Source: Eonycteris spelaea
Lineage: Eukaryota > Chordata > Mammalia > Chiroptera > Pteropodidae
Assembly (NCBI GenBank): GCA_003508835.1
Contig: PUFA01000057.1
Coordinates: 7,018,501-7,082,500 of the forward strand
Reading direction: 5' to 3'
DNA: 64,000 nucleotides
Positions within the stretch are counted from its first letter, which is position 1. Each line of letters starts with the position of its first letter. A program made the translations under genes and the position numbers. Positions 37,488 through 49,284 of this stretch are shown here, one piece after another. A model generated the notes under the pieces. That model worked only from the letters and a program-made list of their open reading frames with translations, did no database searches and had not been told where the DNA came from.

Positions 37488-37800
37488 ATATATATACCAT
37501 TTCTTTTTTATCCCATTACTCTTTGGACTGGAGCATTTAATCCATTTACATTTAAAGGAATTATTGATAGATACATAGTTATTGCCATTTATTAATTGTT
37601 TTCTGATTGTTTTCATAGTTCTCTGTTTCTTCTTTTGCTTTCTTATATATTGATTACTTTCTGTAGAGTTGTGTTTGGATTCTTATCTCTTTATTTCTTG
37701 TATATCTCTTGGAGATGTTTGGTTTGTGGTTACCGTGTGCTTCACATATATCAGGCTATGTTTATAGCAGTCTATTTTAAATTGGAGGTCACTTAAGTGA
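36985..37800 (-). mobile_element. Internally deleted L1, ORF2 start joined to ORF2 end
   Basis: From the right, in sense (minus), it has inter-ORF sequence, then the ORF2 N-terminus (antisense 'tttacatttaaaggaattat' at 37547-37566). The text then breaks and resumes at the ORF2 C-terminus and 3' UTR (antisense 'ttttatagccaagtagtatt' through 'atattagtttcaggtatatc'). The core of ORF2, with most of the endonuclease and all of the reverse transcriptase, is missing. A (TG)n array (37436-37477) sits at the join. Confidence 0.8.
37436..37477 (+). repeat. (TG)n microsatellite inside the L1
   Basis: Twenty-one uninterrupted TG units. L1 normally has a short 'tatatatacac' run just before this part of ORF2, a likely seed. 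Confidence 0.97.
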
Positions 37801-38202
37801 GTTGCTTTTTTTACTTAAAATGGAAGTAATATGGTCCCCAGAAATTATGTCCCTGGTGGTCTTTTAGATGTCTCTTAGGAAGTAATGCAGGACTGTGACA
37901 GGTGGGTTTCAGAGCATGAGGGTCGGCCTTGGGAGAAATTTGGTCCCTCGTGTGGGTCCAATAGAATCAAAGAACATGGAACAGCTGCAGTCCCAAGTAG
38001 CCTTTCTTATCTGGGTCCATTTACCGTGGCATCAAGCTGGGCTGAGGAGTGGAAGGCTCTTAATTCCATTGAGGCATCTGCTCCTAATATGATATTTTTT
38101 AAGAATATGACTTGTGTTGAGTGAATCTGGAAGCATGTTCACAGATGTAGCATCACCAGGTGCAACCCCATTATCAAAATCCTTTGCTTTTACTGAAGTT
38201 CA
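37801..38202. other. Unassigned sequence left of the LXN retrocopy
   Basis: No feature recognised. Short plus-strand ORFs only. Confidence 0.4.
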
Positions 38203-38213
38203 TCCAATTAGAA
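38203..38213. repeat. Target-site duplication, left copy
   Basis: 'tccaattagaa', identical to 42460-42470. It lies directly beyond the LXN A-tail. Confidence 0.8.
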
Positions 38214-39237
38214 TTTTTAATTTTTTTTTATTTAAAAAAAATGTAAAGACACTTTTACATCATGACACTATTATGGAAACTATACATTTCTGCACTATAA
38301 TCAAGACATATATACAGAGTGACAATTTGGGGTTTTTTGGCCCCTTAAGCTAAATGTCAGTGAAGACATTTGGCATGTATATCAGTAGTAATCATATTGA
38401 CACTTTACCCAGTGTTAGGGTCTTTGTTTATTCCTCTTGTGCTTCTTTTGGCAATTGGCAATTATGTTTTACTTCACTACCATATTGTGGATGCCAGAGA
38501 ACTTGCATTTGCCAAGGATTAACCTCCTGAGATGCAATGTCATGAAGTGGAATGATGTAGTCTCACACAAGAAGTCATCATTTCTTTGCACTTGCTTGAC
38601 AGTTTAAATTTTTACCATTTATACTATGTGTTTTCAGTAGCATTCTGCCCACAGGCAACCCAAGCTAACTGTCAAACTGGCTTCATTTCTGGAGATACAT
38701 TTCCAAAACTGTCAAATATTTTGTGCTTCTAGTTGTTTCTTCATGGTCTTGAGTCTCTGATAGAATGTGTTATCTTCTTCATCTGGATTCTTTCCAATTT
38801 CTCCTTTAACTGTGAAGTTGACTTCTGGTGCAGTATCTTGTCCTGTTGGAGGGTAAAGCACTTCAGCTGTACAGTTCATTGTCATTATTTTTGAATAATT
38901 TCTTCCATAGAAAACTTAAGGCGATACTTACTTATGTCCTCCTCTTAGAATTTCCTCCTTGCTGCCTTGTTTTACTGTCTGCACCAAAAACACCTTGTGA
39001 GGGAGAGTCCCCTTGCTCGTAGTTGATGAAGTTCTCCGTCACCAACACCAAGGCCACCCTGGAGGCAGGGTAGTGGGTCAGCAGAATTTCCATTCTTGGT
39101 GAGCAGCAGCTGGGCGAGCATGGGGGTCTGCTCAAGCTTAAAGGGAGCATACCAGTGCACCACTGTCCAGCCTGCTTTGGGTTGCTGAGGCAGAAGAGTT
39201 GGCAAGCCCTGCTGGGCTGGGTGTGAGCCTACCTAAA
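38214..39237 (-). pseudogene. LXN: Latexin (LXN) processed pseudogene
   Basis: Intronless copy of the latexin mRNA, read on the minus strand. Latexin is a cytosolic inhibitor of A-type carboxypeptidases, about 222 residues long. The coding part runs from ATG at 39093 to TAA at 38428-38430 (666 bases, near full length). It shows MEILLTHYPASR at the start, [26 protein letters not shown] (about 38740-38790) and LPKEAQEE just before the stop. It is dead: there is a frameshift after about residue 36, and stop codons lie within the body (for example after LEAQNI). About 140 bases of 5' UTR and about 200 bases of 3' UTR precede an AATAAA and an A-tail (antisense T-rich at 38214-38234). Its upstream end abuts the 3' end of an L1 on the same strand. 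Confidence 0.95.
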
Positions 39238-42200
39238 ATTAAAAAAAATAATTTAAAATTTTTTTCATTTAGAGTTGATATACAATATTATATTAGTTTG
39301 AGGTGTACAACAAAGTGATTAGAGATTTATGTAACTTACAAAGTGATCATCCCTATAAGTCTAGTTAGTACCCATCTGACACCATACATAGTTATTCCAA
39401 TATTATTGACTATATCCCCTGTGCTATACTTTGCATCCCTGTGACTTTTCCTAATGGCAATTTGTACATCTTAATCTATTTTCCTTTTTCATCTGTTCTC
39501 CCAACCCTCTCTCATCTGGCAACCATCAAAAGTTCTCTGTATCTATGAGTTTTTTTCTGTTTTTTGTTTGTTTATTCTTTGTTTTGTTCTTTAGATTCCA
39601 CATATCAGTGAAATCATATGGTAGTTGTCTTTCTCTGTCTTGACTTGTTTCACTTAGCATAATACCCTCTAGGTCTATTCATATTGTCACAAATGGTAAG
39701 ATTTTATTTTTTATGGCTGAGTAATAGTCCACTGTATATACATACCACCTCTTTGTCCATTCATCTATTGGCAGATACTTAGGTTGCTTTCATATCTTGG
39801 CTACTGTAAACAATGCTGCAGTGAGCATAGAGATGCATGTCTGTTTGAATTAGTGTTTTTGGTTTCTTCTGATAAATACCCAGAAGTAGAATTGCAGGGT
39901 CCTTCTTTGTCTTTGTGACTGTCTTTGTTTTAAAATCAATTTTGTCCAATGTAAGTATTCCTACCCCAGCTTTTTAGTTTGTTTGTTTCTGTTTGCATGA
40001 AATATCTTTTTCTATCCCTTTACTTTCAGTTTGTGTGTGTCTTTAGATCCAAAGTGGGTCTCTTGTAAGCAGCATATGTATGGGTCTTGTTTCCTTATCT
40101 CTTCAGCCACCTTATCTCTTTTTATTTGAGTATTTAATTCATTTACATTTAAAGTAATTATTGATAGGTATGTGGTTATTACCATTTTGTTATTCATATT
40201 TTTTATCTTTTTTCCCCTCCTTCTTAAAGAAGGCCCTTTAACAATTTTTATAATACTGGTTTGCTTTTTCTTGCCTGGGAAGCTCTTTATCTGTCATTCA
40301 ATAGCTTAGCCGGGTAGAGTAGTCTTGGTTATAAGTGCTTGCTTTTCATCACCTTGGATATTTTGTGCCAGTCCCTTCTGGCCTGCAAAGTTGTTGAGAA
40401 ATCAGCTGACAGTCTTATGGGAGATCCCTTGTGAGTAACAAACTGCTTTTCTCATTGCTTTTAAGAATCTTTTTGTCTTTAACCTTTGACATTTTAATTA
40501 TGATGTGTCTTGGTGTGGGCCTCTTTGGACTCATCCTGTTTGGGACTCTATGTGCTTCCTAGACTTGTATGTCTATTTTCTTCACCAGGTTAGGGAACTT
40601 TTCCATTATTATATCTTCAAATACGTTTTCAATTCCTTGCTCTTTCTCTTCCCTGTCTTGTACCTCTATGATGTGAATGTTGGTAAGCTTGATGTTGTCC
40701 CAGAGATCTCTTAAACTATCCTCATTTTTTAAAATTCTTTTGTTGTTGCTGTCCCAGTTGGATGTTTTTTGCTTCCTTATCCCCCAAATCACTGATTCGA
40801 TCCTCTGCTTTATTTAATCTACTATTGATTCCCTCTAATGTATTCTTCATTTCAGTTATTGTGTTCTTCATTCATGATAAGTTATTTTTTCTATTTTCTT
40901 TCTGCATTTTTATGTTTCTTATGTTTTTGTTAAAGTTTTCACTGAGTTCATCTACTCTTCCCTAAGTTTATTGAGCATCTTTATGACCAGTGTTTTGAAA
41001 TGCATCTGGTAGATTGCTTGTCTTTATTTTTGTATTTCTTTGTTAGAGTTTTGTCCTGTTCTTTTGTTTGGGACTTGTTTCTTTGTCTCCTTATTTTGGC
41101 TGCCTCCTTGTGTTTACTTCTGTGTATTAGGTAGATCTGTTATGTCTCCCAGTCTTGGAAGAGTGGTTTTACATGCTGTGGGGCCCAGTGACGCAGTCTC
41201 CCTGGTCACCTGAGTTGGCTGTTCCAGATGTGTCCCTTGTATGAGTTGTGTGTGCCCTCCTGTTGTAGTTGAGTCGATTGCTGTTGGCCTGTCAGTAGAT
41301 TGCTTCTCAGGCTGACTGGATGTGAGGAATGGCTGTGACTACAGTGGACAAGCTATTGTCCATGGGCTGACCGCGTGGAATAGGATTCACTTTAACGGGG
41401 CTATGGTTCCTGCTAGTCATCCCTTTGGGTGTACCATTTGTGGAGGTAGTTGAGTGATACTCTGGTGTGATCTGAAGCCCGCCACCCAATGTCTTGGTTC
41501 TGGGGCCTCTTGTGATGAACGCTAAGGTCAGCCACAGCCTGTGCCCTCCCTGGGGCCACCTAGTATGAGCTACAAAGTGATATGCAGACGGTTTTCACTT
41601 GTGCTGGGCTTGGAGGTGCCTGGGATAGGTTAAGCTGCAAACTAGGCTGGCTGCCAGTAGCGCCAGGCTTGGTGCTGCTTAGCTACATTGCATGCCAGGG
41701 CCAGACACTTGTTTATTTGAGGTTTGTGATCCTTTGAGAGATTTTAGGAAAGTCTGCAGCATAAGCAGGATGGAAAAGTGGCTAGAAGAGCCTTGGGTGT
41801 GCCTGCAAGTTGAGTGGGGCAGGATCTTAGGGAATCACCAGTGCAGAGTGAATGGTGTAAGCCAGGTTATTGGAGACTCAGACTTGGTGCCTACCTGCAC
41901 TTGCAGGCTGGGCATGAGGAGGGTTCAGTAGTACAACAGAGGTGCCCACCTGCCAGCTCTGAACAGTGTTGCCTGCCAGCTTCCTCTCCAGCTTTTGCCC
42001 TGAAACCAGGTAATTCAGTTCTTACCTGTATGTCTCTGGTGCCTTTTAAGAGGGCACCTGGGTCTCCAGCTGCCTGCTGTCTCAGCCACAATCTCTATTG
42101 GTTTTCACAACCAGAAGTTCTGGAGACTTCACTTCCTGGCCCTGGATACCTAGGCTGGGGAGCCCATTGTGGTACTGGGACTCCTCGCTCCTCAGGGGGG

Positions 42201-42459
42201 ACCTCTGCATGGAAGTATCCATCCCCATTCTTATTTGTCACACGTATGGAACCTGCCCATTCTGTGTCTCTGCCCCTCTTACCAGTCTCAACATGGCTTC
42301 CTCTTTATATTTTTAGCTGTAGAACTTCTGTTCAGCTAGACTTCAGGTGGTTCTCAATAATGGTTGTTGTGTAACTTCATTGTAATTTTGAAGTGGTTGT
42401 GGAAGGAGAAGAATACAGCATTTACCTATTCTGCCACCTTGACTTGAACTACCAGGAAT
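39238..42459 (-). mobile_element. Internally deleted L1 with complete 5' UTR
   Basis: In sense (minus) order: 5' end with 'aaggtggcagaatagg' (antisense at 42426-42441), a GC-richer 5' UTR down to about 41040, and ORF1 (about 41000-40210, including a 77-codon open piece at 40559-40792 with IIMEKFPNLVKKIDIQV). The ORF2 N-terminus is open for 60 codons from 40197 (ITTYLSIITLNVNELN, DPYICCLQETHF: the endonuclease start). About 85 codons in (near 39900) the text jumps to the ORF2 C-terminus and 3' UTR. The endonuclease remainder, reverse transcriptase and most of the C-terminus, about 3 kb, are missing. It is damaged by frameshifts throughout and not autonomous. Confidence 0.9.
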
Positions 42460-42470
42460 TCCAATTAGAA
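42460..42470. repeat. Target-site duplication, right copy
   Basis: 'tccaattagaa', identical to 38203-38213. It lies just beyond the L1 5' end, so the pair encloses both L1 and LXN. Confidence 0.8.
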
Positions 42471-42744
42471 GTTATACTGAGGGAATAGAAACTGCTCTGG
42501 TAAGTTTAGCATTTAGTTAAACATTTGGGTGACATATGCCTGCCTCATAAATCTTAGCAAGACCAGCTGGTTCTTGTTGTAACCTAAGAATTACAGAGGG
42601 AAACTTGAGACACTTGAACATTTTATACAGGAGAACTTACCATCCCTTGAGCAGTACTGAAAATATCCCAAGAACAAGTGTTTTGTTTATTCCCTGTCCC
42701 TATGCTTTCTTTAGTATTCTCAACCCTCTGCCTCCCTTATTGTT

Positions 42745-43310
42745 AAAAGTATTTGGAAATGAGGCTGTATTTTTTTAAAGGAATTTGTCCATTTCATCTA
42801 TGTTGTCTAATTTGTGACATAAAGTTGTTTGTGATATGTACTTTTTATCCTTTTAATATCTATAAATCTATACTATTGTTGCCTTTTTGAGTCCTTATAT
42901 TCATAACTTGTGTCTTTTTTCTTGGTATGTTCATCAGTTTTATTGACTTTTAATTTATTTTCTTTTTTTCTGTTTGAAATTTCATTTTTCTCCATTATTG
43001 TCTAATTTTCCCCCTACTTACTTGTTTTGGTTTTACTATACTTTTGTTCTTTTAGTACCTTAAGGTGAAAACTCAGATTATTGCCTTCACAGCTTCTTTT
43101 CTAGTAGATGTATTTAATGCTGTAAATTTCCTTCTGAGCACTGCCTTAGGTGAATATCTCAGTTTCACTCTGTTGTATTTTCGTTTTCATTTACTTTGAC
43201 ATGTTTTCTTATTTGTCTTGTAACTTCTCTTTGTTACAGAGGCCATTTAAAAGTGTATTGTTTAATTCCTGGATATTCGTTTTGGTGTCTTTATGATCGC
43301 TAAGAATAAA
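42745..43310 (-). mobile_element. Old L1 ORF2 reverse-transcriptase fragment, antisense
   Basis: The plus strand shows 'tttgtccatttcatctatgt', 'ttagtaccttaaggtgaaaa', 'atgctgtaaatttccttctg' and 'aaaagtgtattgtttaattc', all colinear with the antisense of L1M ORF2. No open frame. Confidence 0.85.
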
Positions 43311-45317
43311 GTTCTAATAAATTGGAAACTTTGGTGAGAATGCATTTGAAATTGTACATAACAACATGGCAGATTTTTCACAGTAAAGTGAAACATTGTC
43401 ACGCTTTGTCATTATATAAACTTGGAAAAGGGTATCTTCGGCTATTTTGTTATGCTTGGTCATATTTTTAATAGGATTTGAAAACAAATTTCAGGACCCT
43501 TCTGAGTGATGTGTCTTATCTTTTTGTTCTTTTTAGTGCATTATCATTGGGCAGAACTGGATCCTGAAAAATTCATGAAAGATGCTAAGTATCTACACTG
43601 CTTTAAGAATTTGGAACTCAGTCATTAAAAGGAAGACAGAAATAAGAAATTGAGAACCTGAAGAGCCCTGCAAAACAACAACAACAACAAAACCACCAAA
43701 GGAACATTTCCATTTCCTGTTGTTCCTAATAGAGGAAGGGTGCTGCGAGTACAGGGGAGTGTGCCCCGTGCACATGGCGCAGGGCATACACCTGTGCCTC
43801 CCCCACAGGAAGGTATTGTTGGTTCCTATGATGTCTGGCTTGCATTTGGGACAGGCTGGCACAACATCATTTGTCATCAAGTCCTTTCACAGTGTGGTTT
43901 ATTTCTGCGTGTCCATGATGGATCTCAAATGCATTCATGCTGTCCATGTTTTTCCCAGCACTGGCCAATCCAGGGCCCATGTTAACGTGTAAAGAGAACA
44001 GTCATCAGTGATTATGTATTGTATGAGACCTTTGCATCTTGTAAATTTTCTCTTTTTTCTAAAAAGAAATAATAAAACTACAAATCTCCACAGCTACTTT
44101 GTTAATAAACAAATCCTTCTGTGTTTCTTCCTAACAATTTTTTTCTATAGAAAAACATGTGTGACCACTCTCTATATAATTTTTTCCCCAATAATCCTCT
44201 TGTAAGAGGCCTTCCAGAGTGACCTACACAGTTTTCTGATTCTACAATGAGAGCCTGTTTGTGGTAATTTATAATTGATGAAATTTTATTTGGACATGAG
44301 ATAGCAGGAAATCGAAGCGTACATAGGAAGGGAATCTAGTTTCAGAATGGCCAGATCACTGAGACCAAGTGTGACTGCCATGTATGGTTTATCTACCATA
44401 GAGAGGTAGGAGAAATGCCTCAACACGTTAGACCATACAGATGCCTTTTTCAGGAGTTGCAAGGTTGTTCATGTTTCCAAGCCAACATCCTCACAGTTAT
44501 GTGAAGAAAGAACCACATTCTGCCAAAGAGTTTCTCAGTTCATACTAATCTACTAGTGGCATAGCTATAGTGATCATTTTGAGATATATGGTATCAATAG
44601 TAATGTATACATTTATATAAGGTATCTATACATATTAATGATTACATAAACAGAGTTATCCTCTCTTGAAATAGTTATGAATTGATACAGATGGTCCATT
44701 ATAATTCATGATAATTTAAACCTCCAGATTTGAAATCATTGCATATAAACTCCTGGTCAGCTGTCCCAGCTCTATGGGCAGTGAAGTGCAAGAAGCTCTT
44801 GTGTTCAGTTTATCTAGGTAGGCTTTTACAGAGTGGATTCAAATTTAATTTAAAATTACTTGACTATACAGTTTTGTAACTCAGCTGCAAGGTTGTGGAC
44901 TGGCTGAACAGATTTGTCACATGTTTCCCTACCACAACATTTTATCATCACCAAGTAATGCTTATTGAACAGCTGCAGCCTATTCTTGTGGTAATGGGTA
45001 ATGAGGATAGCATAGAGAGAAGAGCTAATGTGTTTGATCATTAGCTGGTGGTAATATGATAAGTCCCACATAGCTCAGAGTCTAGTTCCTGGATCTCATT
45101 TTAAAGGGACTTAGACAAATTGGAGTGTGAGCAGTGACATGGAGTCAACTTACTGAAGGGTCTGAAAACCATAAAGGAAGAAGAGCTGAAGATTGGAAAA
45201 CAAAACTCTGAATATTTGAAAGATATGGACAAGACACTGGGCAAGGAACAAAACTAGGAGTAGTGGTAGAAATTGTATAACATAGATGCTAGCATGATGC
45301 AAGGTAAAGCATGATTT
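43311..45317. other. Unassigned sequence
   Basis: No gene or named repeat recognised. A small (CAA)n lies near 43675. ORFs at 43593-43992 overlap on both strands and are not supported. Confidence 0.4.
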
Positions 45318-45334
45318 AAAAGTGGATGGCGATG
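45318..45334. repeat. 17-bp target-site duplication, left copy
   Basis: 'aaaagtggatggcgatg'; the partner at 47794-47810 differs at one base. The A-rich start fits the L1 endonuclease cleavage preference. Confidence 0.92.
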
Positions 45335-47793
45335 GAAGGAACTGGACAAAACAGTGTAATGATAGAAGCTTCACTCATCCCCTCTTGTGACTGCATCAAA
45401 GTTGAGATGGAAACATAGCAAATCGCAAGCAGTCACCTGGGGGTCTAGATGAGCAGAAGCCCTACAACTAAGGAGAGAAATAAGAAATCACCCTGCAACA
45501 GTTGGAGGTAGGAAGGGATGAAGATGTGAGGCTGCCCAGTCACCAGCAGATGAATGAGACAGAAGCTAATGCAGCTGCAGCTGGCAGCTGTAGATGCCTC
45601 TTACAGGGGCCATGTCTGTGGGCAGACTTCCACAGTGACGGACCTGTTTGCTCTGAGCTCCAGAGCCAGATCGGCTGCCTGGTGTCACCAGAGACTTACA
45701 GGGGTACATTGAGTTGTCAGAGCGAGGGCTGGAAGCGAGGCTTTCTATTGGGCAGAAGTGCTAGTGGTACCCATTGTTCCTTTGTTGAGCCCACCCCATC
45801 CCAATGTGCAGATGCAGCACCGCCATATCTGAAAGGCATCAAACTGGGTAATGGGTCGCTCCATCCAGAAGATTACCTGAAACTCCACCTTCCCCAATTT
45901 GTGGCCCTACCCAAGCCACATTCAGTTGTGTCCTTGGCAAATCTGTGCCACTTGCTGAGCAGAGCCAAGACTCACTCTGGTGGCAGCTGGCCTCAGTTTC
46001 TGGTGTGGATTCTTGAGGCATCTATAAGCACAGTACCTGTGGTTGCTTGCCGAATCTTAACAGATGGCCCCGGGAGGGGCATAGGCTGGGGCTCAACTTG
46101 GCCTGCAGCAGAACCATTCTCAGGACTATGCCACTGGACACATGCTACACAAAGCCATGCTAATAATATTGAGAGACTTAGGAGCTTTGATTAGTACATA
46201 GAAACAGACATAGACAGCCAAAATTGGAAGCAAAGAAGCAGAAACCATATAAAAGTAAGGAACAAAGATCCAGGAAAATGGAGTCAAGCAGTCTCACAGA
46301 TGGAGTTCAAAACACTGGTTATAAAGATGCTCAGTGAAATTAAGGGAAGTGTAGGTGAACTCACTGATAACTTTAACAGAAATGAAAAAAAAAAGATTAT
46401 AAAGGGAACCAGTGAGAAATGAAAAATACATGATTTGAGATGAGTATTAGAGGGAATCAACCAAGTGGATAAAGATCGAACCACCGACATAGAGAATGGG
46501 AAGCCAAGGACACCCAATCAGAATGGCAGGATAAAAGTAACCAAGAATATAATAATAATTTAAGGAGCCCATGGGACACAAGGGCAATGCAACATTTGTG
46601 TCATAGAGGTACTCAAAGAGGGCGAACAAGAAGTTGAAATAATAATGGAAAACTTCTCTAACCTTGTGAAGGAAATAGACACACAACACCAGGAAGCTCA
46701 GAGAGTCCCCAAAAAGTGAACCTAAAGAGGCCCATACCATAACATATCATAATTAAAGTGCCAAATATTAAATACAAAGAATCTTAAAAGCAGCAAGAGA
46801 AAACCACTTAGTTACCCACAAGGGAGCTCCCATAAGACTGGCAGCCGATTTCTCAAAAGAAGCTTTGCTAGACAGAAGGGCTTGGCACAAAATATTCAAA
46901 GTGTTGAAAACCCAGGATCTACAACTAAGAATATTGTATCCAGCAAAACTATCATTTAGAGTTGCAGGACAGATAAAGAGCTTCCCAGACAAAAATAAGC
47001 TAAAGGAACTCATCAACACAAAGCCAGTATTACAAGAAATGTTGGAGGGACTTCTTTAAGAAGAAAAAATATCAAAATCATGAATAAAGAATGGTAACAG
47101 CTCCATTCCTATCAACAACTAACTCAAATGGAAAAATGTTAAGTACTCCAACTAAAGATAGGGAAGGTGAATGGATAAGAAAACAAGACCCCTACATATG
47201 CTGCTTACAAGAGACTCACTTCAGATTAAAAGACACACAGACTAAAAGGAAGGGAATGGAAAAAAAATCGCCTTGATGGACCTAGAGGGTATTGTGCTGA
47301 ATGAAGTAAGTCAGATAAAGACAAATGCCACGTGATTTCACATACATGTGGAGTCTAAAGAAGAAAATAAACAACAACAAAAATGGAAATAAACTCAGAT
47401 GCAAAGGCTTTTTGAGAACTACTAGACGGGTGAGGGGTTAGGGGGGAAGGCAAAAGAAGGGCAAAGGTATTAAGAAGTACAAATGGATAGATACAAAGTA
47501 GTTGTGGAGATATAAAGTATAGCATATGGAAAATAGTCAACAATGTTGTAAAAAGAATCTAAGGGGGAAGAGGGGTACCTGATTCTGTGGGGTGACCACT
47601 TCATGAGTTATATAGATCTCTAATCAACATGCTATGCAACTGAAATGAATATATTATTGTATGCCAAGTATAATCAAAGAATTTGTACAATAGAAATATG
47701 AGCAACTAATTGTCTATTACACTTCAATAAAGCTGAGAAAAAAGAAACTATCTCACTCCCATTCTAAAAAAAACAAAAACATGGCAATGAAAA
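45335..47793 (+). mobile_element. Internally deleted L1 with 5' UTR, ORF1 and 17-bp target duplication
   Basis: Sense order: GC-rich 5' UTR (45335 to about 46200), ORF1 (about 46200-47059, interrupted), and the ORF2 N-terminus (about 47085-47270; DPYICCLQETHF endonuclease motif region). Then an abrupt jump at about 47272 goes to the last part of ORF2 ('atggacctagagggtattgt') and the 3' UTR, ending 'cacttcaataaagctgag' plus an A run near 47746. The ORF1 C-terminal domain survives as 64 codons (46865-47059; KSFPDKNKLKELINTKPVLQ). A further 45-50 non-L1 bases and a second A-tail precede the right target duplication, suggesting 3' transduction. About 4 kb of ORF2 is missing. Confidence 0.93.
45502..46194 (+). 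other. 230-codon ORF lying in the L1 5' UTR
   Basis: The longest ORF in the window. It sits wholly in the GC-richer 5' UTR of the L1 at 45335 and stops just before ORF1. Its product has no domain I recognise (Cys-, Ser- and Pro-rich, no membrane segment or signal peptide evident). Low stop density in GC-rich 5' UTR DNA is the simple explanation. Confidence 0.6.
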
Positions 47794-47810
47794 AAAAGTG
47801 GATGGTGATG
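47794..47810. repeat. 17-bp target-site duplication, right copy
   Basis: 'aaaagtggatggtgatg', one mismatch to 45318-45334, immediately after the distal A-tail. Confidence 0.92.
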
Positions 47811-49284
47811 TTGGGAGCTGTTAGTGTTTGAGTAGAAGTTCTAAGCCTACTTATATATGGGGACATTTTATTTTTAAAAATTCCCTTCTTCACAGTATGC
47901 AGAGAACATGGTAAATGTTGGAAAGTGTTTGCTACTTTTGTAGCATTGGATTAAAGGATAGCTTTTCCATCATCCTGAAGGTCACTTTCAACATCTAGGA
48001 ATGGAGAAGAGCAGTGTGTACACTAAAGACTTGCTCAAGAGGGTCAGATCTAGCCACAGGACATTGGTATAAATTAAAAAATGAAAGCTCAAGAAGAAAG
48101 CCCATGACATCCACAGCTGCATCAAAAAAGTAGTTAATTTATGTCTTCATTTCTCCCCTTTACTCTTCAGAAGGTTGTTTCTAACTCTTACTGTGGACTA
48201 ATTGCTAAAATTGGATTTGGGTGCAGTTCTACTTGCAGAGTATAAAACTGTCCATCTGTATACGCCTCCTAACATCTCCAGCTCCTCCTTTCTGCTTGTT
48301 TATAAGTCTCGCTGTTTATTGTCCATTAAAACATCATTTGAATGAGGATGGGAGAGGAGAGTTGTACCATGTATGGCTTTTCTGAGGAGTCTTGGCAGAC
48401 CGCAGGCCTGTACTTTAAACAGAACACCATCTGATACCACTGGGTATGAGGCTACATTTAATCTTGCCTTTCGTGGTTTATAGGAAACCAAGCTCTGGGT
48501 GACACAAAACATAGACCACATAAAGATACTCCATAGCATCACACACAGTTGGTGGTCTTTGGGGAGGCATTTTCTTTATCAAGCTGCATCCTGACTAGAT
48601 GACTGCCAACTGGCAGATAGAGAATGTGGTATTTCATTGATTTGATTATAAGGAACGCATAGTTCCACAAACACCGTCTTCTCCAACATGGCATCGTTTC
48701 AGGAACTCTAAAGACAGAGTGGCGATCTTTCCTGTCAAACTGACTTGTCAGATTCCCTGCCCTTTTTCACACAGGGACTTTTAAAATTCTTAATTCACAA
48801 TTCATTGCTGACTTGAATCTTCTGAAAATAGTTAAAGAATCTCAGATAACATGGAATAATATCAAAGGAAGAGCCTCCCATCCATGGTATTAGAGACGAA
48901 AAATCACTTTTGAGGGGAATCTGCTTCCTCAGTTGCTGCCAAGGTTTTTTGTTTTTTTTTCCTCCTGCTGTACAGATTCTAGTGCACTAAAATTTTAGAG
49001 GTTTTGGAAAACAAAACCTTAAATTCTCATTATGAAACTATTTGTGATGGTACTTCAGATTTGTTAAATTAATTTTTGATAATATATTTCATATTAACAG
49101 GGGTCTTTAAAATAATTTTTTTTTTGTTTTTGAGTCTTCCCTAAGGGTTGGTGTGTTAGAGGCTCTCTCATCAAGCATTTTACCATGTGATGTGCCCTTG
49201 AGAGTGATCTTGAGAACTGAGTACAGCTCTGCTGATGTGGTGTGACCTAGGCCCCGGACAGTGGTCTAGTAGTCTCAATAGGCC
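47811..49284. other. Unassigned sequence
   Basis: No gene or named repeat recognised. Confidence 0.4.

Noticed and set aside
38428..39093. Functional latexin gene
   Set aside because: No introns, a frameshift and internal stops, and an A-tail: a processed pseudogene.
41814..42374. 186-codon plus-strand ORF
   Set aside because: It is antisense to the 5' UTR of the L1 at 39238-42459; GC-rich repeat DNA with few stops and no recognised domain.
43545..43700. Possible exon after 'ctttttag'
   Set aside because: The acceptor-like motif is followed by a short frame with early stops and then (CAA)n; no coding signal.
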